A stretch of DNA of 64,000 nt, taken from contig JAGREE010000011.1 in assembly GCA_020446675.1 (NCBI GenBank), positions 62,001 through 126,000 on the forward strand, written 5' to 3'. A model generated the notes under the pieces. The model did not search any database. It was not told the DNA's origin and saw nothing but the letters and a program-made list of their open reading frames with translations. Origin of the DNA: Alphaproteobacteria bacterium. Its GTDB lineage: Bacteria; Pseudomonadota; Alphaproteobacteria; Sphingomonadales; Emcibacteraceae. Shown piece by piece: positions 9,818 to 18,067 of this stretch. Numbering within the stretch: position 1 is the stretch's first letter; every line of letters begins with the position of its first letter. The translations under genes were made by a program, and so were the position numbers.

Positions 9818-10162
9818 TTGAAATCCTTGATTGAAGTGTAATTTTTTGTGTGTGGTAGGATATCTTTTCCTTAAAGGTAAATATTATCATTAATTTATCA
9901 AGAGAAATATAGCAATTTGGTCAATAAACATAATCATATAAATTGAAGAACAATCACTGATAATAAATTTTTAAAATATCTTTGATATAGACTCAAATAT
10001 GCTTCCTAATTGTGACATTTTAATGATAAGATCGTGTTCACTTGCGGGAAAATAATTTTGGGTCTATATAAGGCCAAGGATTGATTCTTTTTGTTGGTTT
10101 TGCTGGGGTTTTCAAATAAAGCACGGTAAAAAAATATAAACTCTAATATAAATGTAAATTAA
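9818..10162. other. Intergenic region between beta-oxidation operon and tauE-like gene
   Basis: A 345-bp AT-rich gap between two divergent transcription units, so it must hold promoters for both. An AAGGATTTCAA ribosome site for the acyl-CoA dehydrogenase lies at its left edge. I see no open frame with a ribosome site, no strong palindrome and no RNA gene in it. Confidence 0.6.
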
Positions 10163-11089
10163 ATGCAGATTTACCTGCCTATTGCCGAACTTTCCATGAA
10201 CATTTTTGTTCTACTTGCTATGGGGGGTGGTGTGGGTTTTTTGTCGGGTATTTTTGGCGTGGGTGGCGGATTTCTAATGACACCGCTGCTTATATTTTCT
10301 GGTGTACCGCCGGCAATTGCAGTGGCTTCACAGGCAAGTCAGATTACGGCGGCTTCAGTGTCTGGAGCAGTAGCCCATTGGCGCCGTGGGGGTGTTGATT
10401 TCAAAATGGGTCTCGTTCTGATTGGCGGTGGTGTCGTTGGGACTTATTTTGGAACGATGATCTTTACTTATCTTCGTGAAATTGGTCAGGTCGATCTCAT
10501 GATTTCTCTCGCTTACGTTGTATTCTTGGGAGGAATTGGTTTCCTGATGTTTATTGAAAGCATTCGCCGGATTATTCAGAATTTAAGAGGTATAACCCCC
10601 AAGGTCGAAAGACGCCAGCGAACATGGATAGATGCTCTGCCTTTTAAAATGCGGTTCAGAAAATCCAAAATGTATATTAGCGTTATTATGCCGCTTGCTA
10701 TTGGTGGTTTGGTAGGGGTCCTTTCGGCCATTATGGGTGTTGGTGGTGGGTTTGTGATGATTCCTGCTATGATTTATCTTCTGCATATGCCGACGAATGT
10801 TGTGATAGGAACGTCCCTTTTGCAAATTACATTTGTTACTGCAGCAACAACCTATCTTCATTCAATTAATACGCAAACAGTTGATGTGGTTCTGGCTATG
10901 GTTCTTCTGACTGCTGCGGTTATTGGAGCACAGGTTGGTGTAATTGTTGGCGCAAAATTAAAAGGTGAGCAACTTCGTATTCTGCTAGCAAGTATGGTTT
11001 TGATTGTCTGTGCAAAAATGGCCTATGATCTGGTGGTTGAGCCGAAAGACCTATTCACAGTTTCTGCTATTTCTTCCGAGGGGTTATGA
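10163..11089 (+). CDS. TauE/SafE family sulfite/anion exporter
   Basis: A 308-residue polytopic membrane protein of the TauE/SafE (DUF81) family. The two half-repeats are visible, each with a glycine-rich signature: GGGVGFLSGIFGVGGGFLMTPLLI near residue 21 and IGGLVGVLSAIMGVGGGFVMIPA near residue 180, separated by a basic cytoplasmic loop (KVERRQRT). Family members export sulfite, sulfoacetate or related anions. The stop overlaps the start of the next gene, a TIGR02186-like protein with which it is commonly paired in alphaproteobacteria. The start is not certain; an internal ATG at 10196 would also keep the first membrane segment. Confidence 0.9.
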   Translation: MQIYLPIAELSMNIFVLLAMGGGVGFLSGIFGVGGGFLMTPLLIFSGVPPAIAVASQASQITAASVSGAVAHWRRGGVDFKMGLVLIGGGVVGTYFGTMIFTYLREIGQVDLMISLAYVVFLGGIGFLMFIESIRRIIQNLRGITPKVERRQRTWIDALPFKMRFRKSKMYISVIMPLAIGGLVGVLSAIMGVGGGFVMIPAMIYLLHMPTNVVIGTSLLQITFVTAATTYLHSINTQTVDVVLAMVLLTAAVIGAQVGVIVGAKLKGEQLRILLASMVLIVCAKMAYDLVVEPKDLFTVSAISSEGL

Positions 11090-11880
11090 TGTTTAGGAAG
11101 AGTAAAATAGCGTTAGTAGCGGCAGTGATAATAGTTTTTGGCGAATTTAATCAGGGGCGGGCCGAAACTCTGGTAACTGACTTGTCTCAGCATTTGATTG
11201 AAATTACCTCTCAGTTTTCAGGACGGGAACTCTTACTGTTCGGCGCATTGGAGCGCCATGCCATGGAGAGCATCCAGTCTGACGACATCACCGTTCAGGG
11301 TCTAGATTATGATATCATTGTGGTGGTTCAAAGCAGTCCCACGGATGTCGTTATCAGAAAAAAAAATAAAGTTGCCGGTATCTGGATAAATAGTGAAGAT
11401 CAGATCATCAGAGGCGTTCCCGGTTACTATGTGATAGGGTCAACCCGACCGCTGGATGAATTTTTATCTAAAAAAGACCAGTCTGAATTGGGGCTTGGAC
11501 TTGAAAATTTAAGAATAGTCAATGACGACGGTGAAGAAATTAAGGAATATAAAGAAGCACTCATCCGTAACATGATTGAAAATGGTCTTTATAAAGAAAG
11601 CAGTGGCAATGTCATGATCAAGGATGAAATTTTGTTTCGTGCCAACCTCGCCTTTCCATCAAACATGCCAGTTGGTAACTATACGGCAGATGTTTATCTG
11701 GTTCGCGATAGCAAGGTCATCATTAATCACAGGACCGATCTTCTGGTTGACAAAAGAGGGCTAGAAAGATTTATATTCAATTTTGCCCATGATTATCCGC
11801 CATATTATGGGATCATCGTTGTTATATTGGCCATTTCAATCGGTCTTTTCACAGGGTTCGTTGCCAAGAAAGTAGCCTGA
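11086..11880 (+). CDS. TIGR02186-type alphaproteobacterial transmembrane protein (Alph_Pro_TM)
   Basis: A 264-residue protein with an N-terminal signal peptide (ending near NQGRA), a soluble extracytoplasmic beta-rich domain, and one membrane helix at the C-terminus (YYGIIVVILAISIGLFTGFVA). The layout and the motif FSGRELLLFGA close to the mature N-terminus match the TIGR02186/Alph_Pro_TM family, which is largely restricted to alphaproteobacteria and sits beside TauE-type exporters. Its role is unknown; a partner in anion export is inferred from the coupling. Two start codons, 11086 and 11089, overlap the exporter stop; GAGGGG spacing slightly favours 11089. Confidence 0.85.
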   Translation: MMFRKSKIALVAAVIIVFGEFNQGRAETLVTDLSQHLIEITSQFSGRELLLFGALERHAMESIQSDDITVQGLDYDIIVVVQSSPTDVVIRKKNKVAGIWINSEDQIIRGVPGYYVIGSTRPLDEFLSKKDQSELGLGLENLRIVNDDGEEIKEYKEALIRNMIENGLYKESSGNVMIKDEILFRANLAFPSNMPVGNYTADVYLVRDSKVIINHRTDLLVDKRGLERFIFNFAHDYPPYYGIIVVILAISIGLFTGFVAKKVA

Positions 11881-11890
11881 TAAATATACT

Positions 11891-12172
11891 TTAATGCGCA
11901 GCAATTATGTCTGTCCTGTGTATACTTCTTAAGTAATAGGAAATTTTGTGCCAGAGTTTTGCCGATTGAAAGTCTCTTTCCAAAATCAGGTTTTTTTCAA
12001 TTTTGGTCGAAATTTCAATCGCGCCTGAGCCATATTGTGTCAGCAAATCCTGCGCCGTAAGTTTAAGAAATGGATCGGGATCAATTCCCATCATATTCAT
12101 TTCAACAAGTATATTGACCATCGTGTGGGGTTTAGGTGTAATGGAATTAACCGCATTGTTATCTGAATTCAT
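11891..12172 (-). CDS. Hypothetical protein, 93 residues
   Basis: A small soluble protein that I do not recognise. The start at 12172 (MNSDNNAVNS) is supported by AGGAGC six bases upstream; the longer frame to 12211 lacks such a site. The sequence is mostly helical with no Cys motif, signal peptide or membrane segment; it contains DPFLKLTAQDLLTQYGSGAIE, which suggests a small helical domain. It is convergent with the TIGR02186 gene, with only 10 bp between the stops, and divergent from pepP. Confidence 0.62.
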   Translation of the reverse strand: MNSDNNAVNSITPKPHTMVNILVEMNMMGIDPDPFLKLTAQDLLTQYGSGAIEISTKIEKNLILERDFQSAKLWHKISYYLRSIHRTDIIAAH

Positions 12173-12374
12173 GCTTTTGCTCCTGTTATAAAAACATGAA
12201 GCAAATGGCATGCCATTGCTAAGGTGCTGAATTTAAAGTAAAATAGAACAGGAAATTTTCACTGGGGCATTATATGCCGGGCATGAGATTGCAAAAGTAT
12301 TAAAATTGCCGACTAATATACTTGCAAATTCTGATGATCCTGCAAATATAGTGCGCCAGAAATAAGAGGCTTAA

Positions 12375-14159
12375 ATGGAAAAAAGATTAAGGGCGCTCAG
12401 ACAGGAATTAAGAAAGCATAAGCTGTCAGGATTTATTGTCCCACATACCGATGAACATCAAAGCGAATATACACCGTCCTATGCTGAAAGGCTTGCCTGG
12501 ATTTCGGGGTTTGACGGTTCGGCTGGCCTTGCAGCAATTACTTTGAACCAGGCTGCCATATTTGTTGACGGGCGCTATACACTTCAGGTCAGAAATCAGG
12601 TTGATAGAACCTTATTTTCCATAATGAAATTACATGAAGACCAGACTGAAGATTGGTTTCTGGAAAATCTGGAAGAAGGCGCAGTCATCGGATATGATCC
12701 CTGGCTTCACAGTAAAATCTGGCTGGAAAAAGCAAGAAATACACTTGCTGCAAAAAATATTACTCTAAATGCACTAAGTAAAAACCCGATTGATGAAATC
12801 TGGCAGGACCGTCCAGCACCATCCAATGCTCTGGCACAGGTATATAAGCTTAGATATTCAGGTGAGAAATCATCCTTAAAACGAAAAAGGATTGCATCGC
12901 AAATTAAAGCAAAAGGGGCTGATGCACTGGTTATTACATCATTGGACAGTATTGCATGGCTTTTTAATATTCGTGGTTCGGATGTTGACATGACACCACT
13001 TGTTTTAAGTTTTGCCATTCTATACAGCACCGGTAGCGCAGATTTGTTCATTGACCCTACCAAACTGGATGAGGACGTCATCAGTCATCTTGGAAAATAT
13101 GTGGCCCATTATCCAAAAAAGGATTTCTTAAAAGCGGTAAAATCGCTTGGTCAAAAAGGTCTATCAATTATGATCGACCCGAAGAGGGCTCACGCCGCCG
13201 TCTTTGAAGCACTTAACACAGCAAAAAAGAAAGTTATTGAAGCAGATGATCCTATCCAGTTAGATAAAGCCTGTAAAAATGATGTGGAACTTGAAGGGAC
13301 GAAAAAAGCCCATATTCGTGATGCTGTCGCCGTATGCAGGTTTTTATGCTGGCTTGATCAATATGCTCCTACTGGCAAAATAACAGAAATTGACGCCGTG
13401 AATGAGCTTTATGATTTAAGAAAAGAAGTGTCACTTTTCCAGGGGAACAGCTTTGCGACCATTAGTGGTGCCGGTCCGAACGGGGCAATTGTGCATTATA
13501 AGGTGACTGAAAATACATGTCGGAAACTTGAGAAGGACATGATTTATCTGGTTGATTCCGGTGGTCAGTATCTTGATGGTACTACAGATATTACTAGGAC
13601 CATTGCAATCGGTACCCCGACCGAGCAGCAAAAGGATCATTTCACTCGTGTTCTTAAAGGACATATAGCTCTTGCACAGGCTCGTTTTCCACTTGGCCGG
13701 ACAGGGGCGCATCTCGATACCCTAGCCCGTAAATCATTATGGGATGTCGGTTTGGATTATGAACATGGAACGGGTCATGGTGTGGGGAGCTATCTTGGCG
13801 TTCATGAAGGACCACAAAGCATTTCACCGCTTAGCTTCAATGTGGCACTTAAGCCCGGAATGATTTTATCCAATGAGCCCGGATACTATAAAACCGGGGA
13901 ATATGGTATTCGGATTGAAAATCTGGTCATTGTTCGGTCCAGCGATTTCGAGGAAGATGAGCGCCCAATGTTGCGTTTTGAAACCATTACTTTAGTCCCG
14001 ATCGATATTCGCCTGGTAAATGCTCATATGATGTCAGCGGCAGAAATTACCTGGCTCAATATTTATCATGCAAAAGTTCGTGAAAAAATTGCTCCTTTAT
14101 TAGAGGGAGCGGAAAAAGAATGGCTGATAAATGCTACGAATTCAATTACTACGTTATAG
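12375..14159 (+). CDS. pepP: Xaa-Pro aminopeptidase (aminopeptidase P, M24 family)
   Basis: A 594-residue dimetal peptidase that removes N-terminal residues preceding proline. The long form has two creatinase-like N-terminal domains (residues 1 to about 310), the pita-bread catalytic domain, and a C-terminal M24_C extension of about 60 residues. Metal ligands are visible in order: Asp in VDSGGQYLDGTTDITR (two Asp), His in GTGHGVGSY, Glu in SNEPGYY and Glu in RIENLVI; HYKV supplies the usual proton-shuttling His. The ribosome site AGAGG precedes the ATG. This class is cytosolic and feeds peptide breakdown, consistent with the amino-acid catabolism genes nearby. Confidence 0.93.
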   Translation: MEKRLRALRQELRKHKLSGFIVPHTDEHQSEYTPSYAERLAWISGFDGSAGLAAITLNQAAIFVDGRYTLQVRNQVDRTLFSIMKLHEDQTEDWFLENLEEGAVIGYDPWLHSKIWLEKARNTLAAKNITLNALSKNPIDEIWQDRPAPSNALAQVYKLRYSGEKSSLKRKRIASQIKAKGADALVITSLDSIAWLFNIRGSDVDMTPLVLSFAILYSTGSADLFIDPTKLDEDVISHLGKYVAHYPKKDFLKAVKSLGQKGLSIMIDPKRAHAAVFEALNTAKKKVIEADDPIQLDKACKNDVELEGTKKAHIRDAVAVCRFLCWLDQYAPTGKITEIDAVNELYDLRKEVSLFQGNSFATISGAGPNGAIVHYKVTENTCRKLEKDMIYLVDSGGQYLDGTTDITRTIAIGTPTEQQKDHFTRVLKGHIALAQARFPLGRTGAHLDTLARKSLWDVGLDYEHGTGHGVGSYLGVHEGPQSISPLSFNVALKPGMILSNEPGYYKTGEYGIRIENLVIVRSSDFEEDERPMLRFETITLVPIDIRLVNAHMMSAAEITWLNIYHAKVREKIAPLLEGAEKEWLINATNSITTL

Positions 14160-14183
14160 AATAAATCAAAAGCGAAACATTAA

Positions 14184-15233
14184 ATGAGTGAACATATTCT
14201 GTTTGAAGAAAAGTCTGGTCTTGGGATTATAACGCTTAACAGGCCGGATGTTCTTAATGCTCTATCGACAGCGATGTGTTCAGCCTTAGATAACAAGTTA
14301 AAAACATGGGAAGATGATAATTCTATAAAGGCTGTCCTGATTACTAGTGGGGGAGGAAAAGCTTTTTGTGCCGGCGGTGATGTGAGGACCATTGTTGAAC
14401 AAGGGTACGAGAATAATGTTCTGGCACCTGAATTCTTCTCTACAGAATATAAAATGAATGCCAGGATTTATCATTTTAGAAAACCCTTTATTGCCCTTCT
14501 GGATGGAATTACCATGGGCGGAGGTGTCGGTGTCTCTATTCATGGCTCACACCGAATTATCACTGAAAATACTCTTTTTGCCATGCCTGAATCGGCGATT
14601 GGCTTAATCCCTGATGTCGGCGGAAGTTATTTCTTGCCGCGTCTTCCCGGTGCGCTCGGCCTTTATCTTGGTCTTACCGGCGCAAGATTAAAAGGGTCTG
14701 ATATATTATATGCAGGTATTGGTACTGCCTATATGAGCGCTGAAAAATTGCCTGGTTTAATTGAAGCACTTATCGAAGAAGATATTACAAGCCATAATGA
14801 TGTGGACATGATCATCGCCCGTTATGCTGAAGATCCTGGTGCTTCTACACTGGATGAATTCAGAGACCTTATTGACGCTGCATTTAGTGAAAATATAGTA
14901 GAAGAAATTTTTGATCATCTAAGCATTATTGATCATAATTGGGCGAGAGAGACCCTTGCCGTATTGAGAAAAATGTCACCCATCAGCCTTAAAATTATTA
15001 CTGAGCAGCTATCCCGCGGCGCAAAACTCGAATTTGATGACTGTATGAAGATGGAATTTCGGATTGTGTGTGCCATTTCGTCTTATGACAGTGATTTTTA
15101 TGAGGGTGTTCGGGCCGTGTTAATTGATAAGGATCATGCACCCAAATGGATGCCGCCCACACTGGACCAGGTTACAACGGATATGGTGCTGGCACATTTT
15201 AACAGTCCTGCAAGTGGTGATTTGCCGCTTTAA
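14184..15233 (+). CDS. 3-hydroxyisobutyryl-CoA hydrolase-like protein (crotonase superfamily)
   Basis: A 349-residue crotonase-fold protein. Length and the motif set GKAFCAGGDVRTI, DGITMGGGVGVSIHGSHRI and PESAIGLIPDVGGSYFLPRLPG match 3-hydroxyisobutyryl-CoA hydrolase (valine degradation) better than simple enoyl-CoA hydratases, which are about 260 residues. The Glu in PESAIG is the expected catalytic acid/base, and the C-terminal domain carries the family segment FRIVCAISSYDSDFYEGVRAVLIDKD. It lies 24 bp after pepP, probably in the same transcript, and converges on a pseudouridine synthase gene with which it shares a TTAA stop overlap. Confidence 0.88.
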   Translation: MSEHILFEEKSGLGIITLNRPDVLNALSTAMCSALDNKLKTWEDDNSIKAVLITSGGGKAFCAGGDVRTIVEQGYENNVLAPEFFSTEYKMNARIYHFRKPFIALLDGITMGGGVGVSIHGSHRIITENTLFAMPESAIGLIPDVGGSYFLPRLPGALGLYLGLTGARLKGSDILYAGIGTAYMSAEKLPGLIEALIEEDITSHNDVDMIIARYAEDPGASTLDEFRDLIDAAFSENIVEEIFDHLSIIDHNWARETLAVLRKMSPISLKIITEQLSRGAKLEFDDCMKMEFRIVCAISSYDSDFYEGVRAVLIDKDHAPKWMPPTLDQVTTDMVLAHFNSPASGDLPL

Positions 15234-15883
15234 AAGGGAACAGGACTGTCAAAAGTCATTTTTACTTTTTCTATCGGGTGCATTATTGTCAGTGAAGTTG
15301 AGTGTAGACAAAGCCTGTTGCTCATTGCCAACGCTTTTTCATGGGCATAAAAACGATCCCCCAATATTGGATGTCCGAGTTCCTTTAAGTGAACCCGTAA
15401 TTGGTGCGAGCGACCGGTTAAGGGCGTCAGTTCAACGTGGCATTCATTTTCCAGTCTTTTTATGACACGCCATTCTGTCTGTGATGGTTTTCCATTTTCA
15501 ATATCAACCATTTGTTTTGGTCTGTTGGGCCAGTCACAGATGAGGGGCAGGTCAATTAAACCTTGATCTTTTTCAATTTGTCCAAAAATACGGGCACTAT
15601 ATTTTTTCCCAACATTTCTGTTCTGAAACTGAAGGCTAAGATGGCGATGGGAGAATTTACTTAGCCCCAATATTATAAGCCCTGAAGTATCCATATCAAG
15701 TCTGTGGACTGTTCGGGCATTGTCAAATTTCTCGCACGCTCTTTTCTCCAGACAATCTGAAAGTAAAGGCCCTTTTCCCGGCACCGACAAAAGACCGCTT
15801 GGCTTGTCAAGAACGAGTATTTCATCGTCATGATAAACGATGTTCAAATAGGGATCAGTAGGAGGGCAATAATTTTCTATCAT
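15230..15883 (-). CDS. RluA-family pseudouridine synthase
   Basis: A 217-residue RNA pseudouridine synthase of the RluA family. The catalytic aspartate is in HRLDMDTSG (about residues 60-68), preceded by LDKPSGLLSVPGKG and followed by GRSHQLRVHLKELGHPILGDRFY, the usual C-terminal signature. There is no S4 domain, so it resembles the short RluA type that modifies 23S rRNA and some tRNAs rather than RluC/RluD. Which site it modifies cannot be read from sequence. Its stop codon overlaps that of the upstream convergent gene (TTAA). Confidence 0.9.
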   Translation of the reverse strand: MIENYCPPTDPYLNIVYHDDEILVLDKPSGLLSVPGKGPLLSDCLEKRACEKFDNARTVHRLDMDTSGLIILGLSKFSHRHLSLQFQNRNVGKKYSARIFGQIEKDQGLIDLPLICDWPNRPKQMVDIENGKPSQTEWRVIKRLENECHVELTPLTGRSHQLRVHLKELGHPILGDRFYAHEKALAMSNRLCLHSTSLTIMHPIEKVKMTFDSPVPF

Positions 15884-15943
15884 AATATCCTGTTCTTATA
15901 TATTCTTCCCAACAAAGAACAGAAAAATGTTTGCGTGGGTGAT

Positions 15944-17167
15944 ATGAAAAAGTCTTTGGGAATTTGGCGAACTTGGGCATTGGTTGTTGGAACCATTATC
16001 GGATCAGGTATTTTTACATTGCCCGCAATTCTCGCACCCTATGGAAAGAATAGTTTTTATGGCTGGGGACTTGCAACATTTGGAACGTTAAGTATTGCAT
16101 TTGCCCTTAGCCATCTATCTTCCCGAAATCCAAGAGAAGGCGGACCATATACATTTGTAAATGAAGCGTTCGGGCACTATCCGGCTATGTTTATTGCCTG
16201 GGGATATTGGATTTCCGTATGGGTCTCAGTCGCTGCAATTGCCACGTCTTTTTCAGGTTATATGGCAATTTTCTTTCCTGTCATTGCAGACTATTATTGG
16301 TTATCTGCACTTGTTGCTATTTTGGTTGTCTGGATATTTACATATGTCAATGTTAGAGGGGTTGAAGAAGTAAGCGTTGTCCAGTTGATTACGGTCATTC
16401 TAAAATTAATTCCACTTTTAATAGTTGGAGCCATCGGATTTGTGATGGGTGATATTTCAGACGTTCCGGCACTTAATCCAAAAGAGGAAGGCTTTCCCAC
16501 CATGGTGTCTGGAATAACACTGTTGGTTATGTGGTCATTTATCGGGATTGAAGCGGCAACAGTTCCATCTGATAATGTTGAAAATCCAAAAAAAACAATC
16601 CCGCGCGCACTTGTGCTGGGAACATTAACTGCAGCAGCGGCCTATATTTTGGCAACGGCCGGGGTAATGGCTCTAATTCCCTCAGAAATATTGCAGTTTT
16701 CTACATCCCCTTTTGCGGATGCCGCATCTTTAATTTTTGGCGATATTGGCGCATTAATGATTGGTTTTGGCGCACTGATTGCAATAGGTGGTGCTCTTAA
16801 TTCCAATATTTTATTAAGTGGCACTGTGCCGATGGCAGGGGCTATTGATGGATTATTTCCTTTACGTTTCAAGAATACAGATAAAAATGGAACGCCTGTA
16901 TTCTCATTAATCTTTTCAAGTGGCCTGACATCTGCAATCATTTTATTTAATGCAAATAAAGGGACGTTAAAAGCTTTTGAAATCATGATATTAATTGCCA
17001 CCTTCTCAGTTTTATTAACGTATCTTGGAACCAGCTTGGCCAGTATAAAACTGCAGCTAAAAGACAGAGCGAATGGCCAGCCAATAAATTTTCTGACTTT
17101 TATGAATTCATTTCTGGCTATTTTATATTCCCTTTTTGCGATAATTGGGGCTTGGGTTATTTATTGA
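15944..17167 (+). CDS. APC-superfamily amino-acid permease
   Basis: A 407-residue polytopic transporter with about eleven or twelve membrane helices. The first helix carries the unwound substrate-binding motif VGTIIGSGIFTLPAIL, typical of APC amino-acid/polyamine transporters, and helix 6 has WSFIGIEAATVPSDNVENPKKTIPRA. I set the start at MKKSLG (15944); the open frame runs further upstream to 15830, overlapping the divergent gene, but that part has no transporter character. It is 35 bp before a dimethylarginine dimethylaminohydrolase gene, so methylarginine, arginine or citrulline/ornithine is a plausible substrate. That link is inference. Confidence 0.87.
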   Translation: MKKSLGIWRTWALVVGTIIGSGIFTLPAILAPYGKNSFYGWGLATFGTLSIAFALSHLSSRNPREGGPYTFVNEAFGHYPAMFIAWGYWISVWVSVAAIATSFSGYMAIFFPVIADYYWLSALVAILVVWIFTYVNVRGVEEVSVVQLITVILKLIPLLIVGAIGFVMGDISDVPALNPKEEGFPTMVSGITLLVMWSFIGIEAATVPSDNVENPKKTIPRALVLGTLTAAAAYILATAGVMALIPSEILQFSTSPFADAASLIFGDIGALMIGFGALIAIGGALNSNILLSGTVPMAGAIDGLFPLRFKNTDKNGTPVFSLIFSSGLTSAIILFNANKGTLKAFEIMILIATFSVLLTYLGTSLASIKLQLKDRANGQPINFLTFMNSFLAILYSLFAIIGAWVIY

Positions 17168-17202
17168 TAAAAAAAGGGAAGTTCAATTATTAAGGATAAA
17201 AT

Positions 17203-17964
17203 ATGTTTAAACATGCAATAGTGAGATTGCCTTGTGAGGCATTAATCAATGGACTTACAGAGGCAAAATTGGGCAAGCCTGATTATAGCAAAGCACTTTT
17301 GCAGCATGACGATTATGTATCTGCTCTGAAAGAATGTGGTTTGAATGTAACTGTTCTAAAAGCCCTTGATGAATTCCCTGACAGCTGTTTTGTAGAGGAT
17401 GTAGCTCTTATGACTCCCCACTGTGCCGTGCTTACAAGACCTGGCGCACCAAGCAGACGCGGTGAGGTCGAGCATATAGCCGATGTAGTAAAAATTTTTT
17501 ATGATAGAGTTGAACATATTATCGCTCCAGGTCAGGTTGAAGCGGGTGATATTATGATGGTAGGTGACCATTATTATATTGGCCTTTCCAGTCGAACAAA
17601 TCGGGAAGGAGCAAATCAGTTGATTTCCATACTTGAAAAATATGGAATGAGTGGGTCTATGGTAGAAATGGCAGAAATGCTTCATCTGAAGACCGGACTC
17701 GGATATTTGGAAAATAATGTTCTTCTGGCATGTGGAGAATTTATAAGTAAATCTGAGTTCCAAAATTATAATATTATAAAAATAAACGAGAAACAAAGTT
17801 ACTCAGCAAACAGTGTCTGGATCAATGATATAGTGCTTGTTCCCAGTGGGTTTCCTGAAACGGCCAAGGCAATTGGAGATGCAGGTTATAGGGTTCGGGA
17901 AGTTGATGTATCAGAATTTCGTAAACTCGATGGTGGGTTAAGTTGCCTATCACTAAGATTCTAA
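17203..17964 (+). CDS. Dimethylarginine dimethylaminohydrolase (DDAH)
   Basis: A 253-residue amidinotransferase-fold hydrolase that converts N-omega-methylated arginines to citrulline plus methylamines. Catalytic residues align with the Pseudomonas enzyme: Cys near the C-terminus (C248 in DGGLSCLSLRF), His H161 in LHLKTGLGYLENN and Glu E113 in VEAGDIM. FPDSCFVEDVA (about 58-68) forms the substrate guanidinium region. Length matches the family. A good ribosome site (AAGGATAA) precedes the ATG. It follows the APC permease by 35 bp, suggesting uptake followed by hydrolysis of methylarginines released from degraded proteins. Confidence 0.9.
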   Translation: MFKHAIVRLPCEALINGLTEAKLGKPDYSKALLQHDDYVSALKECGLNVTVLKALDEFPDSCFVEDVALMTPHCAVLTRPGAPSRRGEVEHIADVVKIFYDRVEHIIAPGQVEAGDIMMVGDHYYIGLSSRTNREGANQLISILEKYGMSGSMVEMAEMLHLKTGLGYLENNVLLACGEFISKSEFQNYNIIKINEKQSYSANSVWINDIVLVPSGFPETAKAIGDAGYRVREVDVSEFRKLDGGLSCLSLRF

Positions 17965-18067
17965 TTTACGTAATATTTTTATTAGATTATTTAAGTTAAA
18001 AAGCAGGGTTTGATTTTTACCCACGTATAAAAATTACTAAACTTTTAAAAAATATAATGGAATTAAT

